The notes under the pieces are model-generated. The model searched no databases. It was not told the DNA's origin and saw nothing but the letters and a program-made list of their open reading frames with translations. Of a DNA stretch of 64,000 nt, positions 10,301-20,533 are shown in pieces. This DNA comes from Lautropia sp. (GTDB lineage: Bacteria; Pseudomonadota; Gammaproteobacteria; Burkholderiales; Burkholderiaceae_E), in the NCBI GenBank assembly GCA_030530775.1, contig JAUMUG010000003.1, positions 124,001-188,000 of the forward strand, in the 5' to 3' direction. Positions within the stretch are counted from its first letter, which is position 1; every line of letters begins with the position of its first letter. Both the position numbers and the translations under genes were made by a program.

Positions 10301-11401
10301 GGCATCGGTCTCCCAGGGCTGCTGCCAGCCTGGAATACGCAGATGTGAGACGGTGAAGCCGGTCAGACCGTAGCGCGGAGAACCTCCTCGACCGGTCGCC
10401 CCTTCATCGCGGATTTCGCCGCCGCTGCCGGTGGCTGCGCCCGGATGCGGTGCAATCGCCGTCGGGTGATTGTGGGTCTCGACCTTCAGTAGACGCTGCA
10501 CCGGCCGCTCGGACCAGTGATAGCGGGTGTCGCGCGGGTCGACGTCCCAGGACTGGATGATGCCGCCATCCAGAATGGCGGCATTGTCCGAATAGGCGAC
10601 GACGGTGCCGCGGGGATGCGCGTCGTGGGTGTCGCGGATCATCCGGAACAGCGAACGCGCCTGCTGTCTGCCATCGATGACGAACTCGGCATTGAAGATC
10701 TTGTGACGGCAGTGCTCGGAATTGGCCTGTGCGAACATCATCAGCTCGACATCGGTCGGGTCGCGCCTCAGATCGGTATAGACGCCGGCCAGATACCCGA
10801 TCTCATCGCTCGAGAGCGCCAGGCCGAGCCGTAAATTGGCCTCGGCCAGTGCCTGCTTCGCATCATCACCCAGTGCCACCTCGCTCATCGGCACGCTGGC
10901 CAACGGCGCGAACAATTCGGCTGCGTCCGGTTGCCGGGCAAACCAGCTTTCCATCATCGGGTCGTGCAGGCAGGCCGCCAGCGTGGCCAGCCGCTCGGCA
11001 CCGAAATTCTCGCTCCTCCTGACTGCCAGTGGGCCCCGCTTGAGCCGCAGGCGGTAGCGGATACCACGCTCGATCCGGCCGACATCATCGAAACTGGCGT
11101 GATGCAAGATGTCGATGGCCTTGGACGACCATGGCGACAAGGTGCCGCAGCGGGCAATCACCCAGACCGACTGCTGGCGGGCATCGTCCTCGGGAGCGGC
11201 CATCGGCGCCTCGTCGACCAGCAGCTGCAGCCTTTCGAGCCGTTCACCATCGATGAGCCGTTTGGATTGGAGCAGATAGAACCATTCGGCCGACACGCCC
11301 TCGATGGCGTCATCGACGGCCTGCAACCGCTGCAGCAGCGCGTTGGCACGAAAACGGCTCAGGGCATGACCGCCGGGCAGTCGTTGATGGGAAGAACTCA
11401 T
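7346..11401 (-). CDS. purL: Phosphoribosylformylglycinamidine synthase (single-chain PurL)
   Basis: This 1351-residue enzyme performs the fourth step of purine synthesis, converting FGAR, ATP and glutamine to FGAM. It is the large form typical of beta- and gammaproteobacteria, with an N-terminal PurS-like domain, two synthetase halves and a C-terminal class I glutaminase. Visible motifs are [15 protein letters not shown] and [15 protein letters not shown] in the synthetase region, and in the glutaminase the nucleophile motif LGVCNGCQ with a downstream MPHPER carrying the catalytic His and Glu. The ATG at 11401 begins [11 protein letters not shown] and gives a normal length. An upstream ATG at 11494 would add 31 residues that look non-coding. 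No obvious frame damage. Confidence 0.97.
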   Translation of the reverse strand: MSSSHQRLPGGHALSRFRANALLQRLQAVDDAIEGVSAEWFYLLQSKRLIDGERLERLQLLVDEAPMAAPEDDARQQSVWVIARCGTLSPWSSKAIDILHHASFDDVGRIERGIRYRLRLKRGPLAVRRSENFGAERLATLAACLHDPMMESWFARQPDAAELFAPLASVPMSEVALGDDAKQALAEANLRLGLALSSDEIGYLAGVYTDLRRDPTDVELMMFAQANSEHCRHKIFNAEFVIDGRQQARSLFRMIRDTHDAHPRGTVVAYSDNAAILDGGIIQSWDVDPRDTRYHWSERPVQRLLKVETHNHPTAIAPHPGAATGSGGEIRDEGATGRGGSPRYGLTGFTVSHLRIPGWQQPWETDASRPPTLATPLSIMIEGPLGGAAFNNEFGRPNLLGYFRTFETPLQAQEGQRQSGWGYHKPIMIAGGVGSVDQQHERKCGLPPGSLLIQLGGPGMRIGLGGGAASSMGVGSNAAELDFASVQRANPEMERRVQEVINACRALGEANPILSIHDVGAGGLSNAFPELAHDAGRGADFSLASVPVAETGMSPAEIWCNEAQERYVLGIAPDRLPLLQSICERERCPVSVVGVVTEEEHLRLADPGRPPAVDIRMDVLFGKSPRTRRQGETAERAAEPGMDLAGLNLDVLAKQILQLPAVASKSFLVTITDRTVGGLSVRDPMVGPWQVPVADCAVGMLDYRSHVGDALSMGERTPVAVQDSAAASRLAIAESLTNLLSAVPDDLGMTKLSANWMANAGDPAQDAALYAAVEAASKLCIELGISIPVGKDSLSMRARWQDGSQTIEVGSPVSLIVTAHTPLNDVRRALTPELNTEAPSCLILVDLSRGKQRLGGSALEQITGRRGDAVPDFETPDMLRRLYDAVQAAQAQGLLLAYHDRSDGGLFATICEMAFAGHCGVTIQLDMLTIDELTSDAGDYKIRPAQVAEMREERVLRALFNEEPGVVLQVSRANRDRLMALLREHELSAHSHVIAMPNDQDSIEIHNDARCLFNLPRATLQQAWSETSHRIASLRDDPACTAQAFELEGADASVQPPLSAHLSTASLQAWQNPPTPQLTGRRPKVAVLREQGVNSQREMAAAFDLAGFEAHDVHMSDLIAGRRKLDDFQALVVCGGFSYGDVLGAGAGWARTILFHPELAEAFQRFFHRPDTLTLGVCNGCQMLSHLKGLIPGAEAWPRFVRNRSEQYEGRLSSVEILSSPSLWLQGMAGDRLPIVVSHAEGRADFQAPTEQADQVSVERLAARIQAANPVMRFVDGAGQPTERYPLNPNGSPQGMTGFASADGRATIMMPHPERVFRLAQWSWKPRVLAQTGLDHSPWMRIWHNARAQFE

Positions 11402-11805
11402 GAGTGGGCTGGCCGGGAGACGAAGGGAATTGAGGGACTCTGACGCGGAAGACCATCCGCACGGGGCACTGTGTGGCACGGGATGCCATCGCATCGGACA
11501 GAGCGGTTCAGAGAACCGCGGGTTCGAACCGGCGATTATAGGCCGGGAAGCACCATCCGTCGGCTGACCGGCGGATGCGGGGCTTCCCGGGGAGAAGGCA
11601 TACAGAAGAACCGGGATGTACGAAACGGAAGGGATCTCGAGGGGTGGATCGACGGAGTTGGCAAAGATACGTCTTCAAGCCCCTGTGCACATGTTCGTGC
11701 CCGCCGATCCGGCCGGCACACCGGGAACGGAAAGGCCACTGAAGATTGTGCGGGGCGATGGGCGGGGGTAGCATGATGGTCCCGAATTCAATCTGGAGAC
11801 TCTCT
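11402..11805. other. Intergenic region between divergent purL and gdhA
   Basis: About 400 bases with no convincing gene. It must contain the promoters of both flanking genes. A sigma70-like pair for gdhA is listed separately. I see no clear PurR operator, riboswitch or terminator. Confidence 0.5.
11746..11774 (+). promoter_or_regulatory. Candidate sigma70 promoter of gdhA
   Basis: A TTGTGC at 11746-11751 and a TAGCAT at 11769-11774 are separated by 17 bases and lie about 30 bases before the gdhA start codon. Both hexamers are imperfect, so this is only a candidate. Confidence 0.4.
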
Positions 11806-13077
11806 ATGTCACACCTGTCGTACATCGCGCCGAAGGTTGGCAGCCCTTGGGACACCTTCCTGGCACAGGTCGATCAGGTTACACCGCATCTCGGTTCCCT
11901 GGCCCGCTGGGTCGAGACCCTCAAGACCCCGAAACGGGCTCTGATCGTGGACATTCCGATCGAACTGGACAATGGCACCATCGCCCACTTCGAGGGCTAT
12001 CGTGTGCAACACAATCTCTCCCGCGGTCCCGGCAAGGGAGGCGTCCGCTACCACCCGGACGTGACGCTGGAGGAAGTGATGGCGCTGTCTGCGTGGATGA
12101 CGATCAAGAACGCCGCGGTCAACATTCCCTACGGTGGTGCCAAGGGCGGCATCCGGGTCGACCCCAAGAAGCTGTCGCAGAACGAGCTCGAAAAAATCAC
12201 CCGCCGCTATACCAGCGAAATCGGCATCATCATCGGCCCGACCAAGGACATTCCGGCACCGGACGTGAACACCAATGCGCAGGTCATGGCCTGGATGATG
12301 GACACCTACTCGGCCAATCAGGGCGGCACCATCACCGGCGTCGTCACCGGCAAACCGATCGAACTGGGCGGTTCGCTGGGCCGGGCAAAATCCACGGGGC
12401 GGGGCGTGTTCCTGACCACCCGCGAAGCCGCACGCGCGATGGATCTGCCGCTGCAGGATGCCAAGGTGCTCGTGCAGGGTTTCGGCAACGTCGGCAGCAT
12501 CGCCGCCGAACTGCTGTACGAGGCCGGTGCCAAGGTCGTGGCACTGCAGGATCACACCGGTACGCTGCGTAATGACGCCGGTCTCAACATCCCCGCCCTG
12601 CTCGAACATACGCGTGCCAACGGCGGCATCGCCGGCTTCGCCGGCGGAGAACGAATCGACGACGAGGATTTCTGGAGCCTCGATTGCGACATCATAGTGC
12701 CGGCCGCTCTCGAAGGCCAGATCGATGCCGACCGTGCCAATAAAATCAAGGCCAGACTGGTGGTCGAAGGCGCCAACGGCCCGGTCACCAAAATGGGGGA
12801 TCAGGTGCTGGCCGACCGCGGCATCACGGTGGTGCCCGACGTCATCGCCAACGCCGGTGGTGTGATCGTGTCCTACTTCGAATGGGTCCAGGATTTCTCC
12901 AGCTTTTTCTGGAGCGAGGACGAAATCAACCTGCGTATGGAAGCGATCCAGCTGACCGCTTTCCGCGACATTCAGGAACTGGCCGCCAGCAAGAATGTTT
13001 CGCTGCGCACTGCCGCCTACATCATCGCTTGCCAGCGCGTGCTTCGCGCCCGGGCCGAGCGCGGTCTGTATCCATGA
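11806..13077 (+). CDS. gdhA: Glu/Leu/Phe/Val dehydrogenase (glutamate dehydrogenase)
   Basis: A 423-residue dehydrogenase that interconverts glutamate and 2-oxoglutarate plus ammonia. The catalytic lysine segment PYGGAKGGI is near residue 108, the nucleotide-binding motif GFGNVGS near residue 226, and the C-terminal region [15 protein letters not shown] is diagnostic of the family. The length matches the hexameric class close to NAD-type GDHs rather than the 450-residue NADP form of E. coli, so cofactor choice is uncertain. The ATG at 11806 has a GGAG seven to ten bases upstream. It is divergent from purL and convergent with yceH. Confidence 0.93.
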   Translation: MSHLSYIAPKVGSPWDTFLAQVDQVTPHLGSLARWVETLKTPKRALIVDIPIELDNGTIAHFEGYRVQHNLSRGPGKGGVRYHPDVTLEEVMALSAWMTIKNAAVNIPYGGAKGGIRVDPKKLSQNELEKITRRYTSEIGIIIGPTKDIPAPDVNTNAQVMAWMMDTYSANQGGTITGVVTGKPIELGGSLGRAKSTGRGVFLTTREAARAMDLPLQDAKVLVQGFGNVGSIAAELLYEAGAKVVALQDHTGTLRNDAGLNIPALLEHTRANGGIAGFAGGERIDDEDFWSLDCDIIVPAALEGQIDADRANKIKARLVVEGANGPVTKMGDQVLADRGITVVPDVIANAGGVIVSYFEWVQDFSSFFWSEDEINLRMEAIQLTAFRDIQELAASKNVSLRTAAYIIACQRVLRARAERGLYP

Positions 13078-13148
13078 AACGCAGAGCCGGAGCGCGGTAG
13101 TCGTCACGACCGCCACGCTCCTCTGTCTCTTTGCCGGAAAAATCGGAT

Positions 13149-13844
13149 CTACGCCCCGGTGTGCATGGTCGTGTCGCCGCAGCGGGCCTCCAATGCCTTC
13201 AGGCGCCCGTTCAACTCGCCGACCATCTGCTCCAGTGCTTCGACGCGCTGCCGCAGTGTCTCATCGGCACGCTCCGGGGCCCCGGTTTCTACCATGGCGG
13301 CAGCCGCATCCGGGGTGGCCGCCGTTTTGTTTTGCGTATCATCCGACAGCAGATGCCGCCAGCGCTGCTCTCGCTCGCCGGGCTGGCGCGCCATCCGTTC
13401 CACCAGCGCACCATCCGAGCGACTGGCCAGCTCATCCAGAAAGCCCTCGACCGACGAGGTGTCGGCGAAATGCACCTGCCGCCCGACGTGGGCACGTAGT
13501 CCGGCCGCCGTCTGTGGACCGCGCAGCATCAGTACGGACAGCAGCGCAGCCGATTCGGACGGGATGTGCAGCACCCGGCGGATATTTTGCTCATAGCGCA
13601 TCGTCCGCCCGCCACTGGACTCGATCACCATCCCCCGCGCACGCAAACCGTCGAGCGCCCTCTGCAGATCGGACTCACTCAGATTCAGCACGGGATCGCG
13701 GTTGCTGCGCTGGTTGCAGCCGGCCAGCAGCGAGTTGAGCGTCATCGGATAGCTGTCCGGAACGGTTTTCTCTTTTTCGATCAGTACCGCCAGTGCCCGG
13801 GCTTCATGAGTGGACAAAGGTTCTGGCCGCCGTTGCTCGATCAT
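13149..13844 (-). CDS. yceH: YceH family protein (DUF480/UPF0502)
   Basis: A 231-residue protein matching the YceH family, which folds as two winged-helix domains and has no proven function. Diagnostic segments are ARVLAVLIEKE-like ALAVLIEKEKTVPDSYP near the N-terminus, the NSLLAGCNQRSNRDP motif near residue 40, and the second domain with LMLRGPQTAAGLR. The C-terminal 40 residues form a predicted coiled coil with leucine spacing, ending at TGA 13149. It is divergent from the NAD(P)HX repair gene, with about 140 bases between them, and convergent with gdhA. Confidence 0.9.
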   Translation of the reverse strand: MIEQRRPEPLSTHEARALAVLIEKEKTVPDSYPMTLNSLLAGCNQRSNRDPVLNLSESDLQRALDGLRARGMVIESSGGRTMRYEQNIRRVLHIPSESAALLSVLMLRGPQTAAGLRAHVGRQVHFADTSSVEGFLDELASRSDGALVERMARQPGEREQRWRHLLSDDTQNKTAATPDAAAAMVETGAPERADETLRQRVEALEQMVGELNGRLKALEARCGDTTMHTGA

Positions 13845-13983
13845 TGCTTCGCTCCATAAAAAAATCGAGGGTTATTTTGGCGCCTGCACTTGGCATCGCA
13901 AGACCTACGCTCGGAAAAATAGCCACAATGGTGTCCAGCGCCGGCATACTGATGGCTTGGCGTACCGATCGGCAGGAGAACTC

Positions 13984-15786
13984 ATGACGACCCGCGCTCT
14001 TACATCCGCAGTCTATCCGGCAACGCATGCCTCTCCGGGATGGTTGCTGGACCTCGAATCCATCCGGATGATCGAGAAGCGCTGGCTGCAGGAGACACCG
14101 CCCGGCGCTCTGATGGCCGCAGCCGGTGCGGCGGTGGCCGATGTGGCATCGCGCATGTGGCGCGCGATGCCCGCCGATACCATGATCGTGCTGCTGGTCG
14201 GCCCGGGCAACAATGGCGGCGATGCGCTGGTGGCCGGTCGCCTGCTGGCTCAGGCGGGTCTCGACGTGCGGGCCGCCGTTTTTCCGGGACTGGAAAAAAC
14301 GCCACCCCGCACTGCCGACGCTCGCAAAGCCTGGGTCGCCTGGCGTTCTGCCGGTCGGCGTTTTCATGCACTCGGCGAAGCCAGGGACTGGCTGTCGCAG
14401 TCGGCGCTGGTCATCGATGGCTTGTTCGGCATCGGCCAGACCCGGGCGCTGGAGCCCCTTGTCTCAGGGCTGGCCCGTCTGCTGCGTGAGACACAGACAC
14501 CGGTGCTGGCGATCGACGTCCCCAGTGGACTGAATGCCGAGACCGGTGCCGCCATCGACGGAGGCGAGGTGATCAGTGCCAGATGGACCGTGACCATGAT
14601 TGCCGACAAAGCCGGCCTTCACACCGGCGCCGGGTTGCTGCATGCCGGCGAGGTATGGGTGGCGCCGCTCAGCGAGGAGCTTCCGAACGCCCCCTCCCGA
14701 CCACCGGGGGCACAGCTGCTGGAAACGCAAGCCGTGGCCGGCTGGCTGCCCGAGGTTCGACGCGACAGCCACAAAGGTCGGGCCGGCGATGTACTGGTGA
14801 TCGGTGGCCGCCTGGGCATGGCCGGTGCCGCCCGGCTGGCGGCCCGTGGAGCACTGGGGGCCGGAGCTGGCCGGGTCTGGATCAGCCTCGATACCGAGTC
14901 TTTTGCGCAGGGCGACACCCCGGGGGCGGCCGATCCCTATCGTCCCGAAATCATGCAGACGGGCTGGCCACACCCACGGACCGATGAGGTGAAGACCGAC
15001 GGCGCAGCCGCCCTGCCCGGCAGCCAACCGGTGCTGGTCGTCGGCTGCGGCCTGGGCCAGGACGTCCAGGCTTGCAGCTGGTTGGAACATGCGCTGGCCA
15101 GCGGGGCACATCTGGTGATCGATGCCGACGCACTGTCACTGATTGCCGCCAGGCCGGCCCTACTGCTGCAGGGCGGGATGGACGAAGCGGAACAAGAGGG
15201 GGAGCGGTCTGAAGGACAGGTCGACGGCGAGACTGCATCGGAAACGTCGGAAGAAGCAGCCGACGGCAACGCAGCGCCGCCGGCGACGACGGAAGAGCAC
15301 GGCATGCTCCGAATCCTGACCCCCCACCCGCTGGAAGCGGCCCGCCTGTTGAATGAGAGCGTGGCGAAAGTCCAGGCAGATCGCATCGAGGCCGCCCAGA
15401 CTCTGGCCCGGCGCTTCGATGCGGTCGTGGTGCTGAAGGGAGCCGGTAGTGTCGTCGCTCTACCCTGTGGGCAATACATGATCAACAGCAGCGGTCATCC
15501 CCTGCTGGGCACGGCCGGCTCGGGCGATGTGCTGGCGGGAACGATCGCTGCCCTGCTCGCCCGACTGCTGCGCACGGGCGTGCCTGTGCCAGAAGCAGCC
15601 TGGCGTGCCAGTTGCATCGCCGTCTGGCTGCATGGCCGCGCCGGCGAATGGCTGGCTGACCGGCTGGGACCCACTGGCGTCGCAGCCGCCCATCTGGCGG
15701 ATTGTTACCCGGCCATCTGGGCGGAACTGCGGCGCGTCGCCCGCGATGTCGTGGCATTCCCGGCGTCCGGGCAGCAGCGATCCTGA
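13984..15786 (+). CDS. nnrD: Bifunctional NAD(P)H-hydrate epimerase / ADP-dependent dehydratase
   Basis: A 600-residue fusion that repairs hydrated NAD(P)H. The N-terminal YjeF_N-type epimerase domain (residues about 15-230) has the GPGNNGGDALVAGR motif. The C-terminal carbohydrate-kinase-like dehydratase domain (about 250-600) has the GRAGDVLVIGG segment and the NxxGHPLLGTAGSGDVLAG catalytic motif near the end. Between the segment DADALSLIAARPALL and ILTPHPLEAARLL lies an acidic, Glu/Ala/Thr-rich insert (about residues 398-440) not expected in the family. The ATG at 13984 follows GGCAGGAGAACTC, a strong ribosome-binding site, so it is preferred over an upstream ATG at 13810 that would overlap yceH. 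Confidence 0.94.
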   Translation: MTTRALTSAVYPATHASPGWLLDLESIRMIEKRWLQETPPGALMAAAGAAVADVASRMWRAMPADTMIVLLVGPGNNGGDALVAGRLLAQAGLDVRAAVFPGLEKTPPRTADARKAWVAWRSAGRRFHALGEARDWLSQSALVIDGLFGIGQTRALEPLVSGLARLLRETQTPVLAIDVPSGLNAETGAAIDGGEVISARWTVTMIADKAGLHTGAGLLHAGEVWVAPLSEELPNAPSRPPGAQLLETQAVAGWLPEVRRDSHKGRAGDVLVIGGRLGMAGAARLAARGALGAGAGRVWISLDTESFAQGDTPGAADPYRPEIMQTGWPHPRTDEVKTDGAAALPGSQPVLVVGCGLGQDVQACSWLEHALASGAHLVIDADALSLIAARPALLLQGGMDEAEQEGERSEGQVDGETASETSEEAADGNAAPPATTEEHGMLRILTPHPLEAARLLNESVAKVQADRIEAAQTLARRFDAVVVLKGAGSVVALPCGQYMINSSGHPLLGTAGSGDVLAGTIAALLARLLRTGVPVPEAAWRASCIAVWLHGRAGEWLADRLGPTGVAAAHLADCYPAIWAELRRVARDVVAFPASGQQRS

Positions 15787-15974
15787 TGCAGAGAACGGCA
15801 CGATCGGGAGCAACGTCCGATCCTTGGCAGCGCATGGAAATACCATCCGTCCGGCCAGTCGGTTCATGCGGTCGATACGGCCGAATCCGGTACTCGATGG
15901 AGATGGGCATGGAGGCATGAGCCATATCGGCCGAGCGCCTCCCCTGCTGCTCGGAAAGTGCGCCAGGAGCGCTG

Positions 15975-16643
<669 letters not shown>

Positions 16644-16833
16644 GACGAATCCTCGGCAACAGAAAACCCCATCTTCTTTCGACAGCACGCTTGCCGGCCG
16701 CCTGCCGCCCGGACCTTTGGAGCCCGGAAAGCCCCTGGTCTGTGGCACACCTCGAACCGGCCGAGAAAGCCTGGACGCTGCCAGACTGGAATCCGCCTCC
16801 GGGTCGAATCCGAACCCGCACCGACGAGCCGGC

Positions 16834-17703
16834 ATGACCATTCAGACGAAAGACGGTTTGCAAGCGCCGATGGTACAACTCCGACGGCGCTCCCTGCTCG
16901 CGTTGATCGGCCTGGGCGCCGCCAGCGTTGCACTCGATACGCTGAACGGCGGATTTCCGGCCGCCCATGCACAAACACCGGCAGAAGGCGATCCCGTTTC
17001 GGACGACGGCGCGCCTCGTTCCGCTTCCTCATCCGGTATGAATGTCGGCTCGAATGCCGGCGCCGACGAACGGACGGCGTCTTCAGAACCCCCGATATCG
17101 TCGAACGCATCCGGTCCAGCAGGCGCGTCAGCTTCGGATCGGGCCCCCGTCCTCCTGGTGCTCGGCGACAGCCTGTCGGCCGAGTATGGCCTGCGGCGCG
17201 GTCAAGGCTGGGTCGCCCTGTTGGGCGAGCGCATCCAGCAGCAAGCCGGCAAGCTCAAGCACCAGGAATGGCGGGTGGTCAACGCCAGCATCAGCGGAGA
17301 GACCACCGTCGGTGGCCGCACCCGCCTGCCCCGGCTGTTGCAGCAACACCGACCGGCGCTCACCCTCATCGAACTGGGTGGCAACGACGGCCTTCGCGGC
17401 CTGCCGATTCAGACCGTCAGCGCCAACCTGCGCCAGATGATCGAATCGGCCCAGGCCCAGGGCTCGCAAGTGTTGTTGATCGGCATGCAGATGCCCCCCA
17501 ACTACGGCCCGGCCTATGCCCGGCAGTTTCAGCAGATGTACCAGAGCCTCGCCAGGGATACCGGCTCGGCGCTGGTCCCCTTCCTGCTGGAAGGCTTCGG
17601 CAGCGATCGTGACTGGTTCCAGCCCGACGGCATCCACCCCAACGCAACCGCTCAGCCCAAAATGTTGGATAATGTCTGGCCGACGCTGAAACCGCTGCTT
17701 TGA
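16834..17703 (+). CDS. tesA: Arylesterase / lysophospholipase L1-like (TesA family, GDSL)
   Basis: A secreted SGNH hydrolase with block I LGDSLSAEYG, block II near SISGETTVGG, block III ELGGNDGLRG and block V DGIHPN, giving the Ser, Gly, Asn and Asp-His active-site set. The family hydrolyses thioesters and lysophospholipids in the periplasm. The N-terminus has a signal peptide with LRRRSLLALIG, compatible with Tat or Sec export. A Ser/Ala/Gly-rich linker of about 60 residues separates it from the catalytic domain. Possible starts are ATG 16834 and ATG 16870. The frame is also open back to an ATG at 16642 that overlaps the divergent ABC gene start. Confidence 0.88.
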   Translation: MTIQTKDGLQAPMVQLRRRSLLALIGLGAASVALDTLNGGFPAAHAQTPAEGDPVSDDGAPRSASSSGMNVGSNAGADERTASSEPPISSNASGPAGASASDRAPVLLVLGDSLSAEYGLRRGQGWVALLGERIQQQAGKLKHQEWRVVNASISGETTVGGRTRLPRLLQQHRPALTLIELGGNDGLRGLPIQTVSANLRQMIESAQAQGSQVLLIGMQMPPNYGPAYARQFQQMYQSLARDTGSALVPFLLEGFGSDRDWFQPDGIHPNATAQPKMLDNVWPTLKPLL

Positions 17704-17717
17704 TCGGACAGGCAGCT

Positions 17718-17802
17718 GCCCGAGTGGTGAAATTGGTAGACACAAGGGACTTAAAATCCCTCGGCTTCGGCCATACCGGTTCGATTCCGGTCTCGGGCAC
17801 CA
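17718..17802 (+). tRNA. tRNA-Leu (anticodon TAA)
   Basis: An 85-base class II tRNA. The acceptor arms GCCCGAG and CTCGGGC pair fully and the CCA end is encoded. The anticodon stem AGGGA/TCCCT holds the loop CTTAAAA, giving anticodon TAA at 17752-17754. The variable arm is CGGCTTCGGCC-like, and the T-loop GGTTCGATTCC is standard. It lies 14 bases after the tesA stop. Confidence 0.97.
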
Positions 17803-17849
17803 TCCGTCTCCAGAGGCTCGGGCACCGGGGCTGCGCCCGTTTCGCGGTC

Positions 17850-18557
17850 TCAGAGACTGCCCGCATCCACCAGCACCAGTTCGGCATCTTCGATGGCGGT
17901 GATGCTGATCTCCATTTCATCCCGGATGGCGGCACCGTCGCGGGCATCCAGACGAAGGCCATTGACCTCGACCTTGCCGGCGGCCGGAACCAGGTAGCCA
18001 TGACGCGCCGTATGCGAAAAACGATACCGGGTTGATTCGCCCGCCTTCAGTGTGGCCCCCAGCACCCGTGCATCGGTACGGATGGGCAGCGCATCGACAT
18101 CATCCGCAAAGCCGCTGGCCAACACCACGAAATGCCCGGATCGATCTTCCTTCGGGAAGGGCTTGGTGCCCCAGGACGGTGGTCGGCCTTGCTGGTTCGG
18201 ATAAATCCAGATTTGGAAAATGCGTGTGACATCCGGTTCGTGATTGTATTCCGAGTGGCGGATGCCGGTCCCTGCACTCATCACCTGTACATCTCCGGCA
18301 GCCGTGCGGCCGCTGTTGCCGAGGCTGTCCTGATGACTGATGGCGCCTTCGCGCACATAGGTGATGATTTCCATATCCGAATGTGGATGAGGTGGAAAAC
18401 CGCTACCGGGCTGAATGGTGTCGTCGTTCCAGACACGTAGGCTGCCCCAGTTCATCCGCTCGGGGTCGTGATACTGAGAAAACGAAAAATGATGTCGTGC
18501 ATCGAGCCAACCATGGTTGGCCGCACCCAGACTACTGAAAGGACGATGTTCGATCAT
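17850..18557 (-). CDS. Pirin family protein
   Basis: A 235-residue bicupin of the YhaK-like pirin group. The metal-binding cupin motif is in PGSGFPPHPHSDMEIITYV (residues about 48-66), followed by the conserved HQDSLGNSG and the SAGTGIRHSEYN histidine. Related proteins show quercetinase activity or act as redox sensors, but the physiological substrate is unclear. The ATG at 18557 matches the family N-terminus MIEHRPFSSLG. An ATG further upstream at 18650 would add a non-homologous arginine-rich leader. It is divergent from a LysR regulator, a common arrangement for pirins, and likely controlled by it. Confidence 0.92.
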   Translation of the reverse strand: MIEHRPFSSLGAANHGWLDARHHFSFSQYHDPERMNWGSLRVWNDDTIQPGSGFPPHPHSDMEIITYVREGAISHQDSLGNSGRTAAGDVQVMSAGTGIRHSEYNHEPDVTRIFQIWIYPNQQGRPPSWGTKPFPKEDRSGHFVVLASGFADDVDALPIRTDARVLGATLKAGESTRYRFSHTARHGYLVPAAGKVEVNGLRLDARDGAAIRDEMEISITAIEDAELVLVDAGSL

Positions 18558-18963
18558 GGTATTTGGTTGACGCTTGGTGCGCCACGGTGAGTGGAAAGGA
18601 TGAAACCTGTGTTGTGTACGGCCGATGCGCACAGTGTAGGGACAGATCATCGAATTGAGAATGTCATGAATCGAATAGTATCCTTTCCATTTTTATAATG
18701 ATCGGTATGCTACGTGGATGATCCCACCCGCGCCCTCACCGAGGCGAGTGCTTCTTTTGCGGGCGGCGAGGTGCCGTTGCCCAACACCATGCCGGCATCC
18801 GGCGCCGCCGTTCTCGTCGAGGAAACCCGCCGGCGGAAAATGATCGTCCAGACCGCTCACGGTCCTGGCCGGCCTTTGGCGACGGGGCGGCGGCTTGTCG
18901 GCCGGTTTCGTGCAGGTCGTCGATCGGCACACTCGCGCCCGAAAAAACATCGAACGGAACCCC
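18558..18963. other. Regulatory intergenic region between pirin and LysR genes
   Basis: About 400 bases without a supported gene. The part nearest the pirin gene is AT-rich and includes a TATAAT at 18694-18699 on the plus strand that could serve as a -10 for the LysR gene, although no good -35 is visible. LysR binding sites are expected here, but no symmetrical site stands out. Confidence 0.4.
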
Positions 18964-19884
18964 ATGAAGAAACTTCCCGATCTGGAAGCCTGGGCCATCT
19001 TCGCCAAAGTGGCGGAAAGCGGCTCCTTCGCACGCGCGGCGCAAGCCCTGTCACTGTCGCAGGCCACCGTCTCCAAGGCCATCACCCGCCTGGAAACGCG
19101 GATGAAAACGACGCTGTTCCACCGCACGTCACGGCAGATGAGTCTGACCGACAGCGGGCTGGCCGCGCTGGAGCGGGCCACGCGGATCCTGGAAGAAGGT
19201 GAAGCGGTGGAGGCGGAAACCTGCGAGCAGTCCGGCAGGCTGCGCGGCCGGATTCGCATCTCCGCGCCCATGTCCTTCGGTATCACCCACCTGGCGCCGA
19301 TCCTGCCCGCCTTCCTGAGCGATCATCCGGACATTGCACTGGACATACAGTTCGATGACAAACGGGTGGATCTGGTGGCCGAGCGCTTCGATCTCGCCGT
19401 GAGGATCGCCAACCTGGACGACTCCAGCATGCGCGCCCGTCGCCTGTGTCGGGTGCGCATCCTGCTGGTCGGCTCACCCGCTTATTTCGAGCGCCATGGT
19501 TACCCCGGACATCCACGCGATCTCGCACACCACCGGGCACTGCAGTATGAGCTGGCCGGCAGCGGCACGAACTGGCGTTTTCAGCACCGGCTATACGGCG
19601 AGTTCTCGCAACCCGTGCAGGCCCATCTGCACGTCAACAATGCGGATGCGCTGACCCCTGCCCTACTGGCCGGGCTGGGTGTAGCGCTGCAACCCGAATT
19701 CATGGTTTGGCGCGAATTGCGCTCGGGCATGCTGCAAGCCGTGATGAGCGACTGGGAAGTGCCCCCCATTGCCGTGCACATCGTGACCCCACCCGGACGA
19801 CGACGCCCCCTCCGGGTGCAGGCCCTGATCGACTATCTTGCTGACCGCTTCACGCAGGCGCCGTGGATGCAGGAGGAAGACTGA
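18964..19884 (+). CDS. LysR family transcriptional regulator
   Basis: A 306-residue regulator. The N-terminal helix-turn-helix spans about residues 5-64, with FAKVAESGSFARAAQALSLSQ followed by the recognition helix segment ATVSKAITRLE. The rest is the periplasmic-binding-protein-like effector domain of the CrgA/DmlR branch, beginning at RIRISAPMSFG. The ligand cannot be predicted. The ATG at 18964 starts MKKLPDLEAW and matches the family. It is divergent from the pirin gene, which is its most likely target. The frame continues about 70 bases upstream without family similarity. Confidence 0.92.
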   Translation: MKKLPDLEAWAIFAKVAESGSFARAAQALSLSQATVSKAITRLETRMKTTLFHRTSRQMSLTDSGLAALERATRILEEGEAVEAETCEQSGRLRGRIRISAPMSFGITHLAPILPAFLSDHPDIALDIQFDDKRVDLVAERFDLAVRIANLDDSSMRARRLCRVRILLVGSPAYFERHGYPGHPRDLAHHRALQYELAGSGTNWRFQHRLYGEFSQPVQAHLHVNNADALTPALLAGLGVALQPEFMVWRELRSGMLQAVMSDWEVPPIAVHIVTPPGRRRPLRVQALIDYLADRFTQAPWMQEED

Positions 19885-19981
19885 CTCCAGCATCCTGATC
19901 GGCCTCCTACCGGTATATGCCGTCGATTCAACGGATGCGGGCTCAAGCATGACATTGAGACACGATTTTTAACGACAAAGC

Positions 19982-20010
19982 TTTACAGAGTAGAAGGAAA
20001 GTTCTTATAC
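19982..20010 (+). promoter_or_regulatory. Promoter of the first tRNA-Gly
   Basis: TTTACA at 19982-19987 and TTATAC at 20005-20010 are exactly 17 bases apart and end 15 bases before the tRNA. The following CCCCGC-rich stretch would place the transcription start close to the mature 5' end. This is a strong sigma70-like pair. Confidence 0.7.
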
Positions 20011-20025
20011 TCCCCGCTCCAGCAC

Positions 20026-20101
20026 GCGGGAGTAGCTCAGTTGGTAGAGCGCAACCTTGCCAAGGTTGAGGTCGCGAGTTCGAGACTCGTCTCCCGCTCC
20101 A
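20026..20101 (+). tRNA. tRNA-Gly (anticodon GCC), first copy
   Basis: A 76-base tRNA. The acceptor arms GCGGGAG and CTCCCGC pair, CCA is encoded, the D-arm has AGCTCAGTTGGTAGAGC, and the anticodon stem CAACC/GGTTG closes the loop TTGCCAA with GCC at 20059-20061. The mature sequence is identical by eye to the copy at 24734-24809. It has its own promoter and terminator. Confidence 0.97.
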
Positions 20102-20138
20102 TATTCCGTCTGTCCCTCACATGCTGACGGGCAGCGCC

Positions 20139-20168
20139 AAAAAGAGCCGCAAGGCTCTTTTTTTTTTT
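20139..20168 (+). terminator. Rho-independent terminator after the first tRNA-Gly
   Basis: Arms AAAAAGAGCC and GGCTCTTTTT close a GCAA tetraloop and are followed by a run of T residues. It sits 38 bases after the tRNA and ends its transcript. Confidence 0.9.
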
Positions 20169-20533
20169 GCTCCTTTGCAATCTCGTCCCTGGTCGAAGAC
20201 GCGGTCATATGCAAGGCATTTCCGGAACGGCGCGCTAAGATGAAGACCGGTCACCCTGCAGATGAGGTGCAAGACGATATGAGTACGGTAGCGAATGCCG
20301 AGATGGATGGCAGGAGCCCTGCCCTCCGCTGCAACGGATGCAAGGATCATCCTGCCTCGCCGTCCGGCGGCCGCCGGACGGCACTGGGTATGTTGATTGC
20401 GCCCATCGTGGCTGCTCTGCCCTTGGCTACGCGAAGCCAAAGCACTGGTGCAGGTGCTTCTTCGACTGCTGCCGAGCGGCCCCCGGCTGATCTGGAGAAT
20501 CAGCCCATGGGGAAAGCCAAGGAAGACTCCGAC

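Noticed and set aside
9284..10348. Long open frame antisense to purL
   Set aside because: It lies wholly inside purL in a GC-rich region. Its translation is rich in His, Arg and Gly and resembles no family.
11809..13116. Long open frame antisense to gdhA
   Set aside because: It is a shadow of the gdhA reading frame, created by high-GC codon use, without family similarity.
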